A stretch of DNA of 64,000 bases from Sphingomonas sp. (GTDB taxonomy: Bacteria; Pseudomonadota; Alphaproteobacteria; Sphingomonadales; Sphingomonadaceae): contig QFPK01000020.1 of NCBI GenBank assembly GCA_003248865.1, forward strand, positions 4,060 to 68,059, read 5' to 3'. The translations under genes were made by a program, and so were the position numbers. The notes under the pieces were generated by a model. The model saw nothing but the letters and a program-made list of their open reading frames with translations. It ran no database searches and was not told the origin of the DNA. Below, piece by piece: positions 23,577-33,120 of the stretch (the stretch's first letter is position 1; each line of letters opens with the position of its first letter).

Positions 23577-26366
23577 TCAGTAATGCACCGACCGGGCGTC
23601 GATCAGGGCCGATTTCGGCGGCGCGAACTTGGTGAGATCGATGCCGTCGACGGCGGCCTTATATTCCTCGGCGCTGGGGGTGCGGCCCAGAATGGCCGAG
23701 AGCACCACGACCGGGGTTGAGGCCAGCAGGGATTCGCCCTTCTTCTCGCCCGAATCCTCGACGACGCGGCCCTGAAACAGCCGGGTCGAGGTGGCGAGCA
23801 CGGTGTCGCCCTTTTCGGCCTTTTCCTGGTTGCCCATGCAGAGGTTGCAGCCCGGGCGTTCGAGATAGAGGATATTCTCATACTCGGTGCGCGCGGCGCT
23901 CTTGGGGCTGAAGTCGTCGAACTCGAAGCCGGAGTAGCGTTGCAGGATTTCCCAGTCGCCCTCGGCCTTCAGCTCGTCGATGATGTTGTAGGTGGGGGCG
24001 GCGACCACGAGCGGGGCCTTGAACTCGACCTTGCCTTCGGCCTTTTCGATGTTCTTCAGCATCTGCGCCACGATTTTCATGTCACCCTTGTGCACCATGC
24101 ACGAGCCCACGAAGCCGAGATCCACCTTCTTGGTGCCGCCATAATAGGACACCGGGCGGATGGTATCGTGGGTGTAGCGCTTGGACACGTCGATGTTGTT
24201 CACATCGGGGTCGGCGATCATCGGCTCGTCGATCTCGTCGAGGTCGACCACGACTTCGGCGAAATATTTCGCATTGTCGTCGGGCGCCAGCGCCGGCTTT
24301 TCGCCCGAGCGGATCTCGGCGATGCGGGCATCGGCCTTGGCGATCAGGCCGCCCAGCGTGCCGGCGGCATTTTCCATGCCCTTGTCGATCATGATCTGGA
24401 TGCGCGACTTGGCGATTTCCAGCGATTCGATGAGCGTTTCATCCTGCGAGATGCAGATGGACGCCTTGGCCTTCATCTCGGCCGTCCAGTCGGTGAAGGT
24501 GAAGGCCTGATCGGCGAGCAGGGTGCCGATATGCACTTCGATGATGCGGCCCTGGAACACATTGTCGCCGTGCTGCTTCAGCATCTGCGCCTGCGTGGCG
24601 TGGACGACATCGCGGAAGTCCATATAGGGCTTCATCGCGCCCTTGAAGGTGACCTTGACCGATTGCGGGATCGGCATGGTCGCCTCTCCGGTGGCGAGCG
24701 CCAGCGCCACGGTGCCGGAATCGGCCCCGAACGCCACGCCCTTCGACATGCGGGTGTGGCTGTCGCCGCCGATGATGATGGCCCAGTCGTCCACGGTGAT
24801 GTCGTTCAGCACCTTGTGGATCACGTCTGTCATGGAATGATAGACGCCCTTCGGGTCACGCGCGGTGATCAGGCCGAAGTTGTTCATGAAGGACATCAGC
24901 TTGGGGATGTTGGCCTGTGCCTTCTTGTCCCACACGGAGGCCGTGTGGCAGCCCGACTGATAGGCGCCATCCACCAGCGGGGAGATGACGGTGGCCGCCA
25001 TCGCTTCCAGTTCCTGCGCGGTCATCAGGCCAGTGGTGTCCTGCGAGCCGACGATATTCACCTTCACGCGCACGTCTGAGCCAGCGTGCAGCACCTTGCC
25101 CGGCGTCACGCCGACGGCGTTGCGGTTGAAGATCTTCTCCACCGCAGTCAGGCCCTGGCCTTCGACGGTGATTTCCTTGTTGGGCGCGAACACCGGGGTG
25201 GCTTCGATGCCCAGCGTCTGGGCAGCGAAGGTCTGCAGCTTCTTGCCGAAGACGATGGCGTAGGAGCTGCCCGCCTTCATGAATTCCATCTTCTGCGGCG
25301 TGAAGGCGGCGGCCACGTCGACCAGCTCGTTGCCCGCCTCGTCCGTCAGCTTGCGGCCCTTCACGTCGATCTTCAGCACGGTGCCGGTCTCGACCGAATA
25401 TTTCTGTTCGAGGATGGGGCTGCCATCATTGTTGAGGATCGGCTTGCCGTCCTCGCCCGCCATCCGCGCCCAGTTCTTCAGGTTGATGCCGATGCCGCCG
25501 GTGACGTCCACGGTTGTCGCGAAGATCGGCGAGATGCCGTTGGTGCCGGCCACGATCGGGGCGAAATTGACGAAGGGCACATAGGGGCTGGCCTGCTTGC
25601 CAGTCCACAGCGCCACATTGTTCACGCCGGACATCCGCGACGAGCCCACGCCCATCGTGCCCTTTTCGGCAATCATCATCACCCGCTTGTCGGGGTGCTG
25701 CCGTTGCAGCGCGAGGATTTCCTGCTGCGCGGCAGGCGAGATCATGCACTGGCCGTGCAGTTCGCGATCCGAGCGGGAGTGCGCCTGATTGCCGGGCGAC
25801 AGCAGGTCTGTGGAGATGTCGCCTTCGGCGGCGATGAAGGTGACGACCTTGATCTCGTCCTCGACAGCCGGAAGCTTGGTGAAGAATTCGGCCTTGGCGT
25901 AGCTTTCCAGCACGCCCTTGGCGACCGCGTTACCCGCCTGGAAGGCGTCGCGCAGGCGGAACATGTCGGCGTCGTAGAGGAACACCTGGGTCTTCAGCAC
26001 CTCGCCCGCCTTGGCGGCGAGGCCGGCATCGCTGCCGAGCGCGATATCCAACAGCACCTCGATCGAGGGGCCGCCCTTCATGTGCGACAGCAGTTCCAGC
26101 CCGAAATCCGGGGTGATTTCGGGCACGACCACATCGCCCAGAATGATCCGCTTCAGGAAAGCGGCCTTCACGCCTGCGGCGCTCGTGGTGCCGGGCAGGG
26201 TGTTGTAGATGAAGAACTTCAGGGCGTCGGCGCGGTGTTCGCTGCCGGCATCCTCGATCAGAGCGGTGATTTCGCCCAGAAGCACGCCGTCGTCGATGGG
26301 CTTGGGGGCAAGACCCTGGGTTTTGCGGCTTTCGATTTCGGCGAGATAATCAAGGTAGGCGGTCAT
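23577..26366 (-). CDS. acnB: Aconitate hydratase B
   Basis: The product is 929 residues when started at the ATG at 26366 (MTAYLDYLAEIESRKTQGLAP). It has the AcnB-specific N-terminal HEAT-like domain, then the aconitase core with the [4Fe-4S] ligands in LGFVGSCMVHKGD and YLERPGCNLCMGNQEKAEKG. It isomerises citrate and isocitrate in the TCA cycle. E. coli AcnB has 865 residues; the extra length here lies mainly in the central region. The gene is monocistronic and diverges from the serine hydrolase gene across 251 bp with no other recognised feature. Confidence 0.95.
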   Translation of the reverse strand: MTAYLDYLAEIESRKTQGLAPKPIDDGVLLGEITALIEDAGSEHRADALKFFIYNTLPGTTSAAGVKAAFLKRIILGDVVVPEITPDFGLELLSHMKGGPSIEVLLDIALGSDAGLAAKAGEVLKTQVFLYDADMFRLRDAFQAGNAVAKGVLESYAKAEFFTKLPAVEDEIKVVTFIAAEGDISTDLLSPGNQAHSRSDRELHGQCMISPAAQQEILALQRQHPDKRVMMIAEKGTMGVGSSRMSGVNNVALWTGKQASPYVPFVNFAPIVAGTNGISPIFATTVDVTGGIGINLKNWARMAGEDGKPILNNDGSPILEQKYSVETGTVLKIDVKGRKLTDEAGNELVDVAAAFTPQKMEFMKAGSSYAIVFGKKLQTFAAQTLGIEATPVFAPNKEITVEGQGLTAVEKIFNRNAVGVTPGKVLHAGSDVRVKVNIVGSQDTTGLMTAQELEAMAATVISPLVDGAYQSGCHTASVWDKKAQANIPKLMSFMNNFGLITARDPKGVYHSMTDVIHKVLNDITVDDWAIIIGGDSHTRMSKGVAFGADSGTVALALATGEATMPIPQSVKVTFKGAMKPYMDFRDVVHATQAQMLKQHGDNVFQGRIIEVHIGTLLADQAFTFTDWTAEMKAKASICISQDETLIESLEIAKSRIQIMIDKGMENAAGTLGGLIAKADARIAEIRSGEKPALAPDDNAKYFAEVVVDLDEIDEPMIADPDVNNIDVSKRYTHDTIRPVSYYGGTKKVDLGFVGSCMVHKGDMKIVAQMLKNIEKAEGKVEFKAPLVVAAPTYNIIDELKAEGDWEILQRYSGFEFDDFSPKSAARTEYENILYLERPGCNLCMGNQEKAEKGDTVLATSTRLFQGRVVEDSGEKKGESLLASTPVVVLSAILGRTPSAEEYKAAVDGIDLTKFAPPKSALIDARSVHY

Positions 26367-26617
26367 CGCGATCTCAACATCCTGAGGTGAAGATGCCGGC
26401 GCGCAGCGCCTGGGACCGGCGCCGCCGACGGGCATGGGTCTGATCATTTCCGCCTACGCCAGCAGGGGCGGACTGACAAGGTGCGCCGACGCCAGCAAAA
26501 GGTCGCGCATCGGGGAGAACGGGGGATTGCAGGAACCGCGACGCGCGGGCTTCCTTTACATTCCTCAACCCCTTACCACCGAGGCCGGGTCAACAAATAG
26601 GCAAAGGGGCGATCTTC

Positions 26618-28057
26618 GTGAAACATCTGGCTGGTCTGTGCGCGTTGTTGCTCGTTTCTGCGGGTCCCGCGTGTGGACAGGCAGCGCAGCCCGCGCCTGA
26701 TGCCGTGGCCCAGGCGGACAAGCTGTTCGGGACAATGGCAGCCGATCGGCCGGGCGCCGTCGTGCTGGTGACGCGCAAGGGGCAGACCGTCTACAGCCGC
26801 GCCTTCGGGGCGGCCGATCTGGAGCAGGGGGTGGCGATCAAGGCCGACACCCGCTTCCATGTCGCCAGCGTCTCCAAGCAGTTCACCGCGCTTGCGATCG
26901 CGCTGCTGGCGCAGGACGGGAAGGTCCGGCTGGATGAGGACATCCACGCCTATCTGCCTGAGCTGCCCGATTTCGGGGCACGCATCACGGTGGCGGACCT
27001 GCTGCATCACACGAGCGGGCTGCGCGACCAGTGGGAGTTGCTGGTGCTCTCTGGCCACAATGCGCAGGATCTGCTGACGCAGGGTGGAATTCTGGCGCTG
27101 GTGCAGAAGCAGGGCGAGCTGAACTTCGCGCCGCAGACGGAATATCGCTACAGCAACACGGGTTATACGCTGGCGGCCGAAATCGTGGCCCGGGTGTCGG
27201 GCATGCCGTTCCGCCGCTTCGTGCAGGAGCGCATCTTCACGCCGCTGGGGATGACGAACAGCCTGATCTACGACAATGCCGCCGAAATCGTGCCCGGGCG
27301 GGCGAATTCCTATGCGGTGAGCCCGAGCGGAACCGTGCTCCACCGGCGCCTGAACTACAGCAATTTCGGCGCCACCAGCATGATCACCACGGCAGCCGAT
27401 CTGGACAAATGGGCGCAGGAACTGCGCGCGCCGAAGTTGTTCGATCCAGCCTTCATCCAATACCTTCATGCGCCGCTGCGGCTGAAGGATGGCACGCTCT
27501 CCAACTATGGGCTGGGGCTTTACAAGGACCCCGTGCGCGGCCGGCAGGCGATCATGCATGGCGGCGCCGATGCCGGCTTCCGCACGCTGTTCGCGACCTA
27601 TCCGGCGGAAGACGCCAGCATCATCATCCTGACCAACGGCAGCGCGGACATGACCCCGCTGCACGAAGGGCTGGTCGACATCTTCCTGAATGACGGCGCC
27701 GCGCCGCCGCCGGCCGTGCAGCCGAAGCCCGCCGAGATGGCGCGGCTGGTGGGTTACTATTCGAGCGGATGGGGACCGGGCCTTGAGCTGAAGCTGCAGG
27801 ACGGGAAGCTGGTGCGGTCCGGCGGATCGGCCGCGCCGGCGAGCTTCCGCAAGGACGGGCTGATCGAGTTCACCGGGCCGGTCACGCGATTCCGGGTCGC
27901 GAAATCGGCGGGTGGTCAGGTGACGGCGCTGGGTGCGGAACGGTTTGATTTCCCGATGGGGCGTATACTCTTCTCGCGCGGTGCTGCCGGGAAGCCGAAC
28001 GGGTTCAAACTGACGAGCGGCCGGGCGCGGAACCTGCGGTTCGAGCGGGTCGACTGA
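26618..28057 (+). CDS. Secreted beta-lactamase-fold serine hydrolase (class C/PBP4* family)
   Basis: The 479-residue protein has a signal peptide (MKHLAGLCALLLVSAGPACG; the Cys could also be a lipobox). The beta-lactamase-related domain shows the SxxK nucleophile motif in VASVSKQFTAL, the YxN motif in YRYSNTGYTLAAEIV and a HGG-type third motif in IMHGGADAGF. A beta-rich, lipocalin-like C-terminal domain follows from about residue 375. Relatives are D,D-peptidases, esterases or peptide hydrolases of the periplasm; the substrate is not predictable and antibiotic resistance should not be inferred. Confidence 0.88.
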   Translation: MKHLAGLCALLLVSAGPACGQAAQPAPDAVAQADKLFGTMAADRPGAVVLVTRKGQTVYSRAFGAADLEQGVAIKADTRFHVASVSKQFTALAIALLAQDGKVRLDEDIHAYLPELPDFGARITVADLLHHTSGLRDQWELLVLSGHNAQDLLTQGGILALVQKQGELNFAPQTEYRYSNTGYTLAAEIVARVSGMPFRRFVQERIFTPLGMTNSLIYDNAAEIVPGRANSYAVSPSGTVLHRRLNYSNFGATSMITTAADLDKWAQELRAPKLFDPAFIQYLHAPLRLKDGTLSNYGLGLYKDPVRGRQAIMHGGADAGFRTLFATYPAEDASIIILTNGSADMTPLHEGLVDIFLNDGAAPPPAVQPKPAEMARLVGYYSSGWGPGLELKLQDGKLVRSGGSAAPASFRKDGLIEFTGPVTRFRVAKSAGGQVTALGAERFDFPMGRILFSRGAAGKPNGFKLTSGRARNLRFERVD

Positions 28058-28086
28058 CGGCGGGGTCGCGCGCACTCTGCCTTCCA

Positions 28087-28188
28087 CCCGCTCAGGCTGA
28101 GCTTGTCGAAGCCCCCGACGTGAAAGCGCGACGGCTGAGCTTGGTGGTCATTGCGCATGGGGCTTCGACAAGCTCAGCCTGAGCGGGT
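28087..28188. repeat. Type C paired inverted repeat
   Basis: Two copies of the unit CCGCTCAGGCTGAGCTTGTC face each other around about 50 bp of spacer. The same pair occurs at 2811-2910 and 40385-40487 and a single copy at 33121-33155. This is a REP/BIME-like unit common in proteobacterial genomes. It separates two convergent genes. Confidence 0.9.
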
Positions 28189-28287
28189 GGTAGGGCAATG
28201 GTGGTTAAGGCCGAAAGGAAGGCCTATTTCCAAACACTGCAATTGGCTGCTTTCAGGCCGCGTGGACCAAGCGCGCGGAATTTCTTG

Positions 28288-29778
28288 CTAAGCCGCGCGG
28301 ACCAGCGCGCGGCGGCGGCGGTCGAAGCTGGAGGGGATGTTCATCGCCTCGCGGTATTTGGTGACGGTGCGGCGGGCGAGATCGTAGCCGTCTTTCTTCA
28401 GCGCCTCGACCAGCTTGTCGTCTGACAGCGGCTTCAGCGGTTCTTCCGCATCGATCAGGGCCTTCAGGCGCTGGCGCACGGCTTCGGCGGAGGCATCGCC
28501 GCCGCCGTCGCTGCTCTGGATCGCGGTGGTGAAGAAATATTTCAGCTCGAACACGCCCCGGTCGCAGGCCAGATATTTGTTGCTGGTGACGCGGCTGACG
28601 GTGGATTCGTGCATCTCAATGGCGTCCGCGATCTGCCGCAGCGTGAGCGGCTTCAGATGGGCGACGCCCTTTTCGAAGAAGGCCTGCTGTTCCTCCACCA
28701 GCGCGATGGCGACCTTCATGATGGTGCCGGCGCGCTGGTCCAGCGCCTTCATCAGCCACTGCGCCTGGCTGACGCAGCTGTCGAGGAACTGGCGTTCGGG
28801 TTTTCCGCGCGCAGGCGTCTTGCCCACGCTGTGGGCTGCGATGCGGGCCTGATACTGGCGGTTGACGATGAGGCGCGGGAGGGTGCCGCTGTTCAGCTCC
28901 ACCGTGAAGCCGCCCCGGGGGGAGCGGCGGACGAAGATGTCGGGCACGACGGGCACGGTGCGGCCGCCGCCCCAGGCAAGGCCGGGCTTCGGATTGTAGC
29001 CGCGCAGCTCGCGCAGCATGTCGGCCAGATCCTCCGCATCGACATCGCACAGGCGGCGCAGCTGGGCGAGATCGCCGCGCGCGACCAGTTCCAGATTGTC
29101 GATGAGGGCGGCCATGCAAGGGTCGTAGCGGTCGGCTTCCTTGGCCTGCAGCGCGATGCATTCGGCGAGGTTGCGTGCGCCGACGCCGGTGGGTTCGAAT
29201 TGCTGCACGATGGCGAGCGCCCGATCCACCTGCGCTTCCGGCACGCCCAGACGTTCCGCGACGAGCAGGCAGGGTTCGGTGAGATAGCCGGCCTCGTCGA
29301 TCAGCGAGATCAGGTGAAGGACGATGGGCAGCAGCGCGGGCGCGATGCCCATCGCCTGCCGTTCCAGATGTTCGGCCAGCGTGACATCGTCTGCCGCGAC
29401 GGAATCGAAGCTGAATTCCTCGCCGGGTTCGGCCGGGCGGCCGCTGTCTGCGACGCTGTCGTGGTGGAAGCGTTCCTCGACATAGTCGACGTCGAGATCG
29501 TTGCCGGCATGGGCATGATCCTCGGCGGCGAGCTGGGTGTCCATGTCGGCCGGGTCATGGTCTGCCGGGGGTGCGGGGGCATCCTCCAGGCTGTCGGCGG
29601 GGCCGCCGCCGTCGCCGTCATCCGCCATTTCGAGCAGCGGGTTGCGCTCCAGCTCGGCCGCGATTTCGGCCTGCAGTTCCAGATTGGAGAGGGTGAGCAG
29701 CTTGATCGCCGCCTGGAGCTGGGGCGAGATGACCAGCGTCTGGCTGGTCCTGAGATCAAGGCGGGGCCCCAGCGCCAT
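28288..29778 (-). CDS. rpoN: RNA polymerase sigma-54 factor
   Basis: The 496-residue protein has region I at the N-terminus (LRTSQTLVISPQLQAAIKLL, glutamine-rich helix that binds activators), an acidic region II (about 50-120), the core-binding and HTH domains, and the RpoN box near the C-terminus in the form ARRTVTKYREAMNI, which reads the -24 element. It directs transcription from -24/-12 promoters with activators such as NtrC. A matching promoter for glnB is present 3 kb upstream in this window. The gene follows lptB after 4 bp. Confidence 0.96.
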   Translation of the reverse strand: MALGPRLDLRTSQTLVISPQLQAAIKLLTLSNLELQAEIAAELERNPLLEMADDGDGGGPADSLEDAPAPPADHDPADMDTQLAAEDHAHAGNDLDVDYVEERFHHDSVADSGRPAEPGEEFSFDSVAADDVTLAEHLERQAMGIAPALLPIVLHLISLIDEAGYLTEPCLLVAERLGVPEAQVDRALAIVQQFEPTGVGARNLAECIALQAKEADRYDPCMAALIDNLELVARGDLAQLRRLCDVDAEDLADMLRELRGYNPKPGLAWGGGRTVPVVPDIFVRRSPRGGFTVELNSGTLPRLIVNRQYQARIAAHSVGKTPARGKPERQFLDSCVSQAQWLMKALDQRAGTIMKVAIALVEEQQAFFEKGVAHLKPLTLRQIADAIEMHESTVSRVTSNKYLACDRGVFELKYFFTTAIQSSDGGGDASAEAVRQRLKALIDAEEPLKPLSDDKLVEALKKDGYDLARRTVTKYREAMNIPSSFDRRRRALVRAA

Positions 29779-29782
29779 ATGG

Positions 29783-30562
29783 CTAGAGCGCGAAATCCTC
29801 GCCGAGATAGACCCGGCGGACGGTTTCGTCCTTCACCAGCGCGTCCGGCGTGCCTTCGAACAGCACGCGGCCATCGTAGATGATGCAGGCGCGATCGACG
29901 ATTTCCAGCGTTTCGCGGACATTGTGATCGGTGATGAGCACGCCGATGTCGCGATCCTTCAGATGGCTGACGAGCGTGCGGATGTCGGCGATGGAGATAG
30001 GATCGATGCCGGCAAAGGGTTCGTCGAGCAGCATGATCGACGGGCTGGCGGCCAGCGCACGGGCGATTTCGCAGCGGCGGCGTTCCCCGCCGGACAGCGC
30101 CATGGCGGGCGCCGAACGCAGGCGGGCGATGTTGAATTCGCCCAGCAGCTGTTCCAGCCGGGCCGCGCGGGCCCGCGGATCCGGTTCCGACACCTCGAGC
30201 ACGGCGGAGATATTTTCTTCGACCGACAGGCCGCGGAAGATGGAGGTTTCCTGCGGCAGATAGCCGAGACCGAGGGCGGCGCGGCGATACATCGGCAGGC
30301 GGGTGATATCGACACCGTCCAGCAGGATGCGGCCCTGATCCGGCGCGGCGAGGCCCATGATGGAGTAGAAGCAGGTGGTTTTCCCGGCGCCGTTGGGGCC
30401 GAGCAGACCGACGACTTCGCCCCGGTTCACGCTGAGCGAGACATCGCGCAGCACGACGCGCTTGTCGTAGGACTTGCCGATGGAGACGACGGCGAGGCCC
30501 GCTTCGCCCGGCAATTCTGCCGGACGCGAAACGGTTTCAGCGTCTGCCGTGAGCGTTGCCAA
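29783..30562 (-). CDS. lptB: LPS export ABC transporter ATP-binding protein LptB
   Basis: I place the start at a TTG at 30562, 7 bases after GGAAGGG, giving MATLTADAETV and 259 residues; the frame from 30667 would add an unsupported tail. Walker A is GPNGAGKTTCFYSIMG, the signature is LSGGERRRCEIARAL and Walker B MLLDEPFAGIDP, followed by the H-loop TDHNVRE. LptB powers extraction of lipopolysaccharide from the inner membrane with LptFGC. The lptB-rpoN order is conserved in proteobacteria, but lptA and lptC, normally just upstream, are absent here. Confidence 0.94.
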   Translation of the reverse strand: MATLTADAETVSRPAELPGEAGLAVVSIGKSYDKRVVLRDVSLSVNRGEVVGLLGPNGAGKTTCFYSIMGLAAPDQGRILLDGVDITRLPMYRRAALGLGYLPQETSIFRGLSVEENISAVLEVSEPDPRARAARLEQLLGEFNIARLRSAPAMALSGGERRRCEIARALAASPSIMLLDEPFAGIDPISIADIRTLVSHLKDRDIGVLITDHNVRETLEIVDRACIIYDGRVLFEGTPDALVKDETVRRVYLGEDFAL

Positions 30563-30973
30563 AGATCGACCCTTCCTGCCTGCGACAAATCTGCCTGCAC
30601 CGGACCGGACAGTTGGCCCGGAACTTGCTGGTGGTGACAGATACCCGATTATTGTGACGCGGTTCAAGGCGGGGCGTGATTAACGCGTTCGTTTTGGCGG
30701 ATTTGTATGATGGAGCCGGCTGTTGCCAGCGCAGCTGGCCAACAGACTCGGCGAAATCACGGCCGGCGGGGCGGAGACCTTCGGGCCGACGAACCCGTCC
30801 GACGGCACGCGGCTTTGCCGCGCCTTCTTCTTTCAGGCGGAGTGCGGCGGCCGGACTCGGCGGCTTGGCCGCCGGCCGGGCGGTGCGCGGTGGATTGGCG
30901 CTGAGGCTGGGGTTGGCGGTTGGGCGCGGCCGGTGGCTGAGCCGCCGAGTCCGCTTGAAGAGGGAGAAAGAAC
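30563..30973. other. Non-coding gap with GC-rich hairpins, no gene seen
   Basis: Between lptB and the glnA terminator no frame on either strand resembles a protein. The stretch holds several short GC-rich hairpins, for example CGCGGC-TTT-GCCGCG and GGCGGC-TTG-GCCGCC. The lptB-rpoN promoter must lie in its left part. I see no RNA gene that I can name. Confidence 0.5.
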
Positions 30974-31004
30974 AGAAAAGAAAAAGGGCGGGCCAAGCCC
31001 GCCC
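30974..31004 (-). terminator. Intrinsic terminator of glnA
   Basis: On the minus strand a perfect 8-bp stem, GGGCGGGC-TTG-GCCCGCCC, is followed by TTTTTCTTTTCT. This is a textbook Rho-independent terminator, 110 bp after the glnA stop codon. Confidence 0.9.
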
Positions 31005-31113
31005 CCGTCGGACTGGCCGGGGCCTGAGGGCCCCGACTCAGCCGGCCGAGCCACACGCGAGTCTGCGGGCCTTCCCACGATTGCCTTGCAATCGCGGTCC
31101 AGGCCGCAGCCGC

Positions 31114-32526
31114 TTAGTAGCTGTAATACATATCAAATTCCACCGGGCTCGGGCTCATTTCCCAACGCGCCACATCTTCCATCTTCAGCTCGATATAGCT
31201 GTCGATCTGGTCGTCAGTGAACACGCCGCCCTTGGTGAAGACAGCCCGGCCCTTGTCGAGCGCGGCAAGCGCTTCACGCAGCGAACCGCACACAGTCGGA
31301 ACCTTCTTCAGTTCCTTCGGCGGAAGGTCATAAAGGTTCTTGTCCATCGCGGCGCCCGGGTGGATCTTGTTCTCGATCCCGTCGAGGCCGGCCATCAGCA
31401 GCGCCGAATAGCAGAGGTAGGGGTTCGCCATGGCATCCGGGAAGCGGACTTCCACGCGACGCGACTTGGCGCCGGAGCCATAGGGGATCCGGCACGAGGC
31501 CGAACGGTTGCGGCTGGAGTAAGCCAGCAGCACCGGCGCTTCATAACCCGGCACCAGCCGCTTGTAGCTGTTGGTGGTGGGGTTGGTGAAGGCGTTGCAG
31601 GCCTTGGCGTGCTTGATGATGCCGCCGATGAAGTACAGCGCCATTTCAGACAGGCCGGCATAGCCCTCGCCCGCGAACAGGGGCTTGCCCTTGTTCCAGA
31701 TGCTGAGGTGAGTGTGCATGCCCGAGCCATTATCTTCCTTGATGGGCTTGGGCATGAAGGTCGCCGTCTTGCCATAGGCCTGGGCGACCATGTGCACGAC
31801 ATACTTGTAGATCTGCATGCGGTCGGCGGTCTGCACCAGCGTGCCGAATTCCAGACCCAGTTCGTGCTGGGCGGCGGCGACTTCATGGTGGTGCTTGTCG
31901 CACGGCAGGCCCATGTCCAGCATGGTCTGCACCATTTCGGCGCGGATGTCGGTGGCCGAGTCCACCGGAGCCACGGGGAAATAGCCGCCCTTGGCGCGCG
32001 GACGGTGGCCGAGGTTGCCCTCTTCATAGGTGCGGCCGGTGTTGGTCGGCAGTTCGATGTCGTCGAAGCTGACGAAGCTGCCGTTGTAGGACTGGCCGAA
32101 CTTCACATCGTCGAACATGAAGAATTCGGCTTCCGGGCCGATGAACGCGGTGTCGCCGATGCCGGTGCCCTTCAGATAGGCTTCGGCGCGCTTCGCGGTG
32201 GAACGCGGATCGCGGGCGTAGAGTTCGCCGGTGGAGGGCTCGACAACGTCGCAGAACAGCACGCCCATCGGCGTGGCGCTGAACGGATCGATGTAGAAGG
32301 CGTCCAGATCGGGCTTCAGGATCATGTCGGATTCGTTGATCGCCTTCCAGCCGGCGATCGACGAGCCGTCGAACATGAAGCCTTCTTCCAGATTGTCTTC
32401 ATCGATGACGCGCTTCGCCATCGTGAGGTGCTGCCACTTGCCCTTGGGATCGGTGAAGCGAAGATCGATCCACTCGATCTCCTTCTCCTTGATCTGCTTC
32501 ATGATATCGCTCGGCTTGGTTCCCAT
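31114..32526 (-). CDS. glnA: Type I glutamine synthetase
   Basis: The product is 470 residues from the ATG at 32526 (MGTKPSDIMKQIKEKEIEWI). The beta-grasp N-domain is followed by the catalytic domain with the metal-binding FIGPEAEFFMFDD, the ATP-binding segment KPIKEDNGSGMHTHLS and RIPYGSGAKSRRVEVR. The adenylylation tyrosine is present in KNLYDLPPKEL, so the enzyme can be switched off by GlnE. It makes glutamine from glutamate and ammonia in a dodecamer. It is the second gene of the glnBA operon, which starts at a sigma-54 promoter. Confidence 0.97.
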   Translation of the reverse strand: MGTKPSDIMKQIKEKEIEWIDLRFTDPKGKWQHLTMAKRVIDEDNLEEGFMFDGSSIAGWKAINESDMILKPDLDAFYIDPFSATPMGVLFCDVVEPSTGELYARDPRSTAKRAEAYLKGTGIGDTAFIGPEAEFFMFDDVKFGQSYNGSFVSFDDIELPTNTGRTYEEGNLGHRPRAKGGYFPVAPVDSATDIRAEMVQTMLDMGLPCDKHHHEVAAAQHELGLEFGTLVQTADRMQIYKYVVHMVAQAYGKTATFMPKPIKEDNGSGMHTHLSIWNKGKPLFAGEGYAGLSEMALYFIGGIIKHAKACNAFTNPTTNSYKRLVPGYEAPVLLAYSSRNRSASCRIPYGSGAKSRRVEVRFPDAMANPYLCYSALLMAGLDGIENKIHPGAAMDKNLYDLPPKELKKVPTVCGSLREALAALDKGRAVFTKGGVFTDDQIDSYIELKMEDVARWEMSPSPVEFDMYYSY

Positions 32527-32581
32527 GTGCGTCCTCACTGGTGGTAATTGGGCTGGTTTGAATTGCGCGGATCAATTGAAT

Positions 32582-32920
32582 TCAAATGGCGTCGAGATCC
32601 GTCTCTCCGGTGCGGATGCGGATCGCCTTGTCGATGGTGGAGACGAAGATCTTGCCGTCGCCGATGCGGCCCGTGCGCGCGGCCGTCGCGATGGCTTCCA
32701 CCACCCGATCCACCTGCGCCTCGTCCACCACGACCTCCAGCCGGACCTTGGGCAGGAAATCGACGATATACTCAGCGCCGCGATACAGTTCCGTATGGCC
32801 CTTCTGGCGGCCGAAACCCTTGGCTTCCGTCACCGTAATGCCGGAGACGCCGATGTCGTGCAGCGCCTCCTTCACCTCATCGAGCTTGAACGGCTTGATG
32901 ATCGCTTCAACCTTCTTCAT
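32582..32920 (-). CDS. glnB: Nitrogen regulatory protein P-II
   Basis: The 112-residue protein has both PII signatures: the uridylylation T-loop with its tyrosine in GHTELYRGAEYIVDFLP, and the nucleotide-binding TGRIGDGKIFV. It senses 2-oxoglutarate and ATP/ADP and controls GlnE and NtrB. It lies 55 bp before glnA, the usual alphaproteobacterial order. Confidence 0.97.
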   Translation of the reverse strand: MKKVEAIIKPFKLDEVKEALHDIGVSGITVTEAKGFGRQKGHTELYRGAEYIVDFLPKVRLEVVVDEAQVDRVVEAIATAARTGRIGDGKIFVSTIDKAIRIRTGETDLDAI

Positions 32921-32975
32921 GATTCTGAATAGCTCCCTCGATGTCAGGGTGCGGGCCCCGCTTCATCGTTAATTT

Positions 32976-32990
32976 GCAAGCCGCGTGCCA
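32976..32990 (-). promoter_or_regulatory. Sigma-54 (-24/-12) promoter of glnBA
   Basis: On the minus strand the sequence reads TGGCAC-GCGGC-TTGC, an exact match to TGGCAC-N5-TTGC with the favoured flanking T and AAA. It lies 56 bp before the glnB start codon. Nitrogen-limited, NtrC-dependent transcription is expected. An upstream dyad, TGCC-CAATTT-GGC near 33036, might bind NtrC but is a poor match. Confidence 0.9.
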
Positions 32991-33120
32991 AGTGACGCCA
33001 CGCACGGGATGGCGGCAACCGTGAGGCCGCGGCTGCCCAATTTGGCGGCAGAATGCTGAAATTTGGGGCAATGCGGTTGCGGCGGATGATGCGGTTGGGG
33101 GCAGGATCGGGGCTGACAGC

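Noticed and set aside
27962..27968. Another GTATAC sequence as a possible third GntR operator
   Set aside because: It lies inside the serine hydrolase gene and lacks the flanking TATC/GATA half-sites.
26618..28057. Reading the serine hydrolase as an antibiotic-resistance beta-lactamase
   Set aside because: The motifs are those of the broad class C-related hydrolase family with an extra C-terminal domain; nothing indicates activity on beta-lactams.
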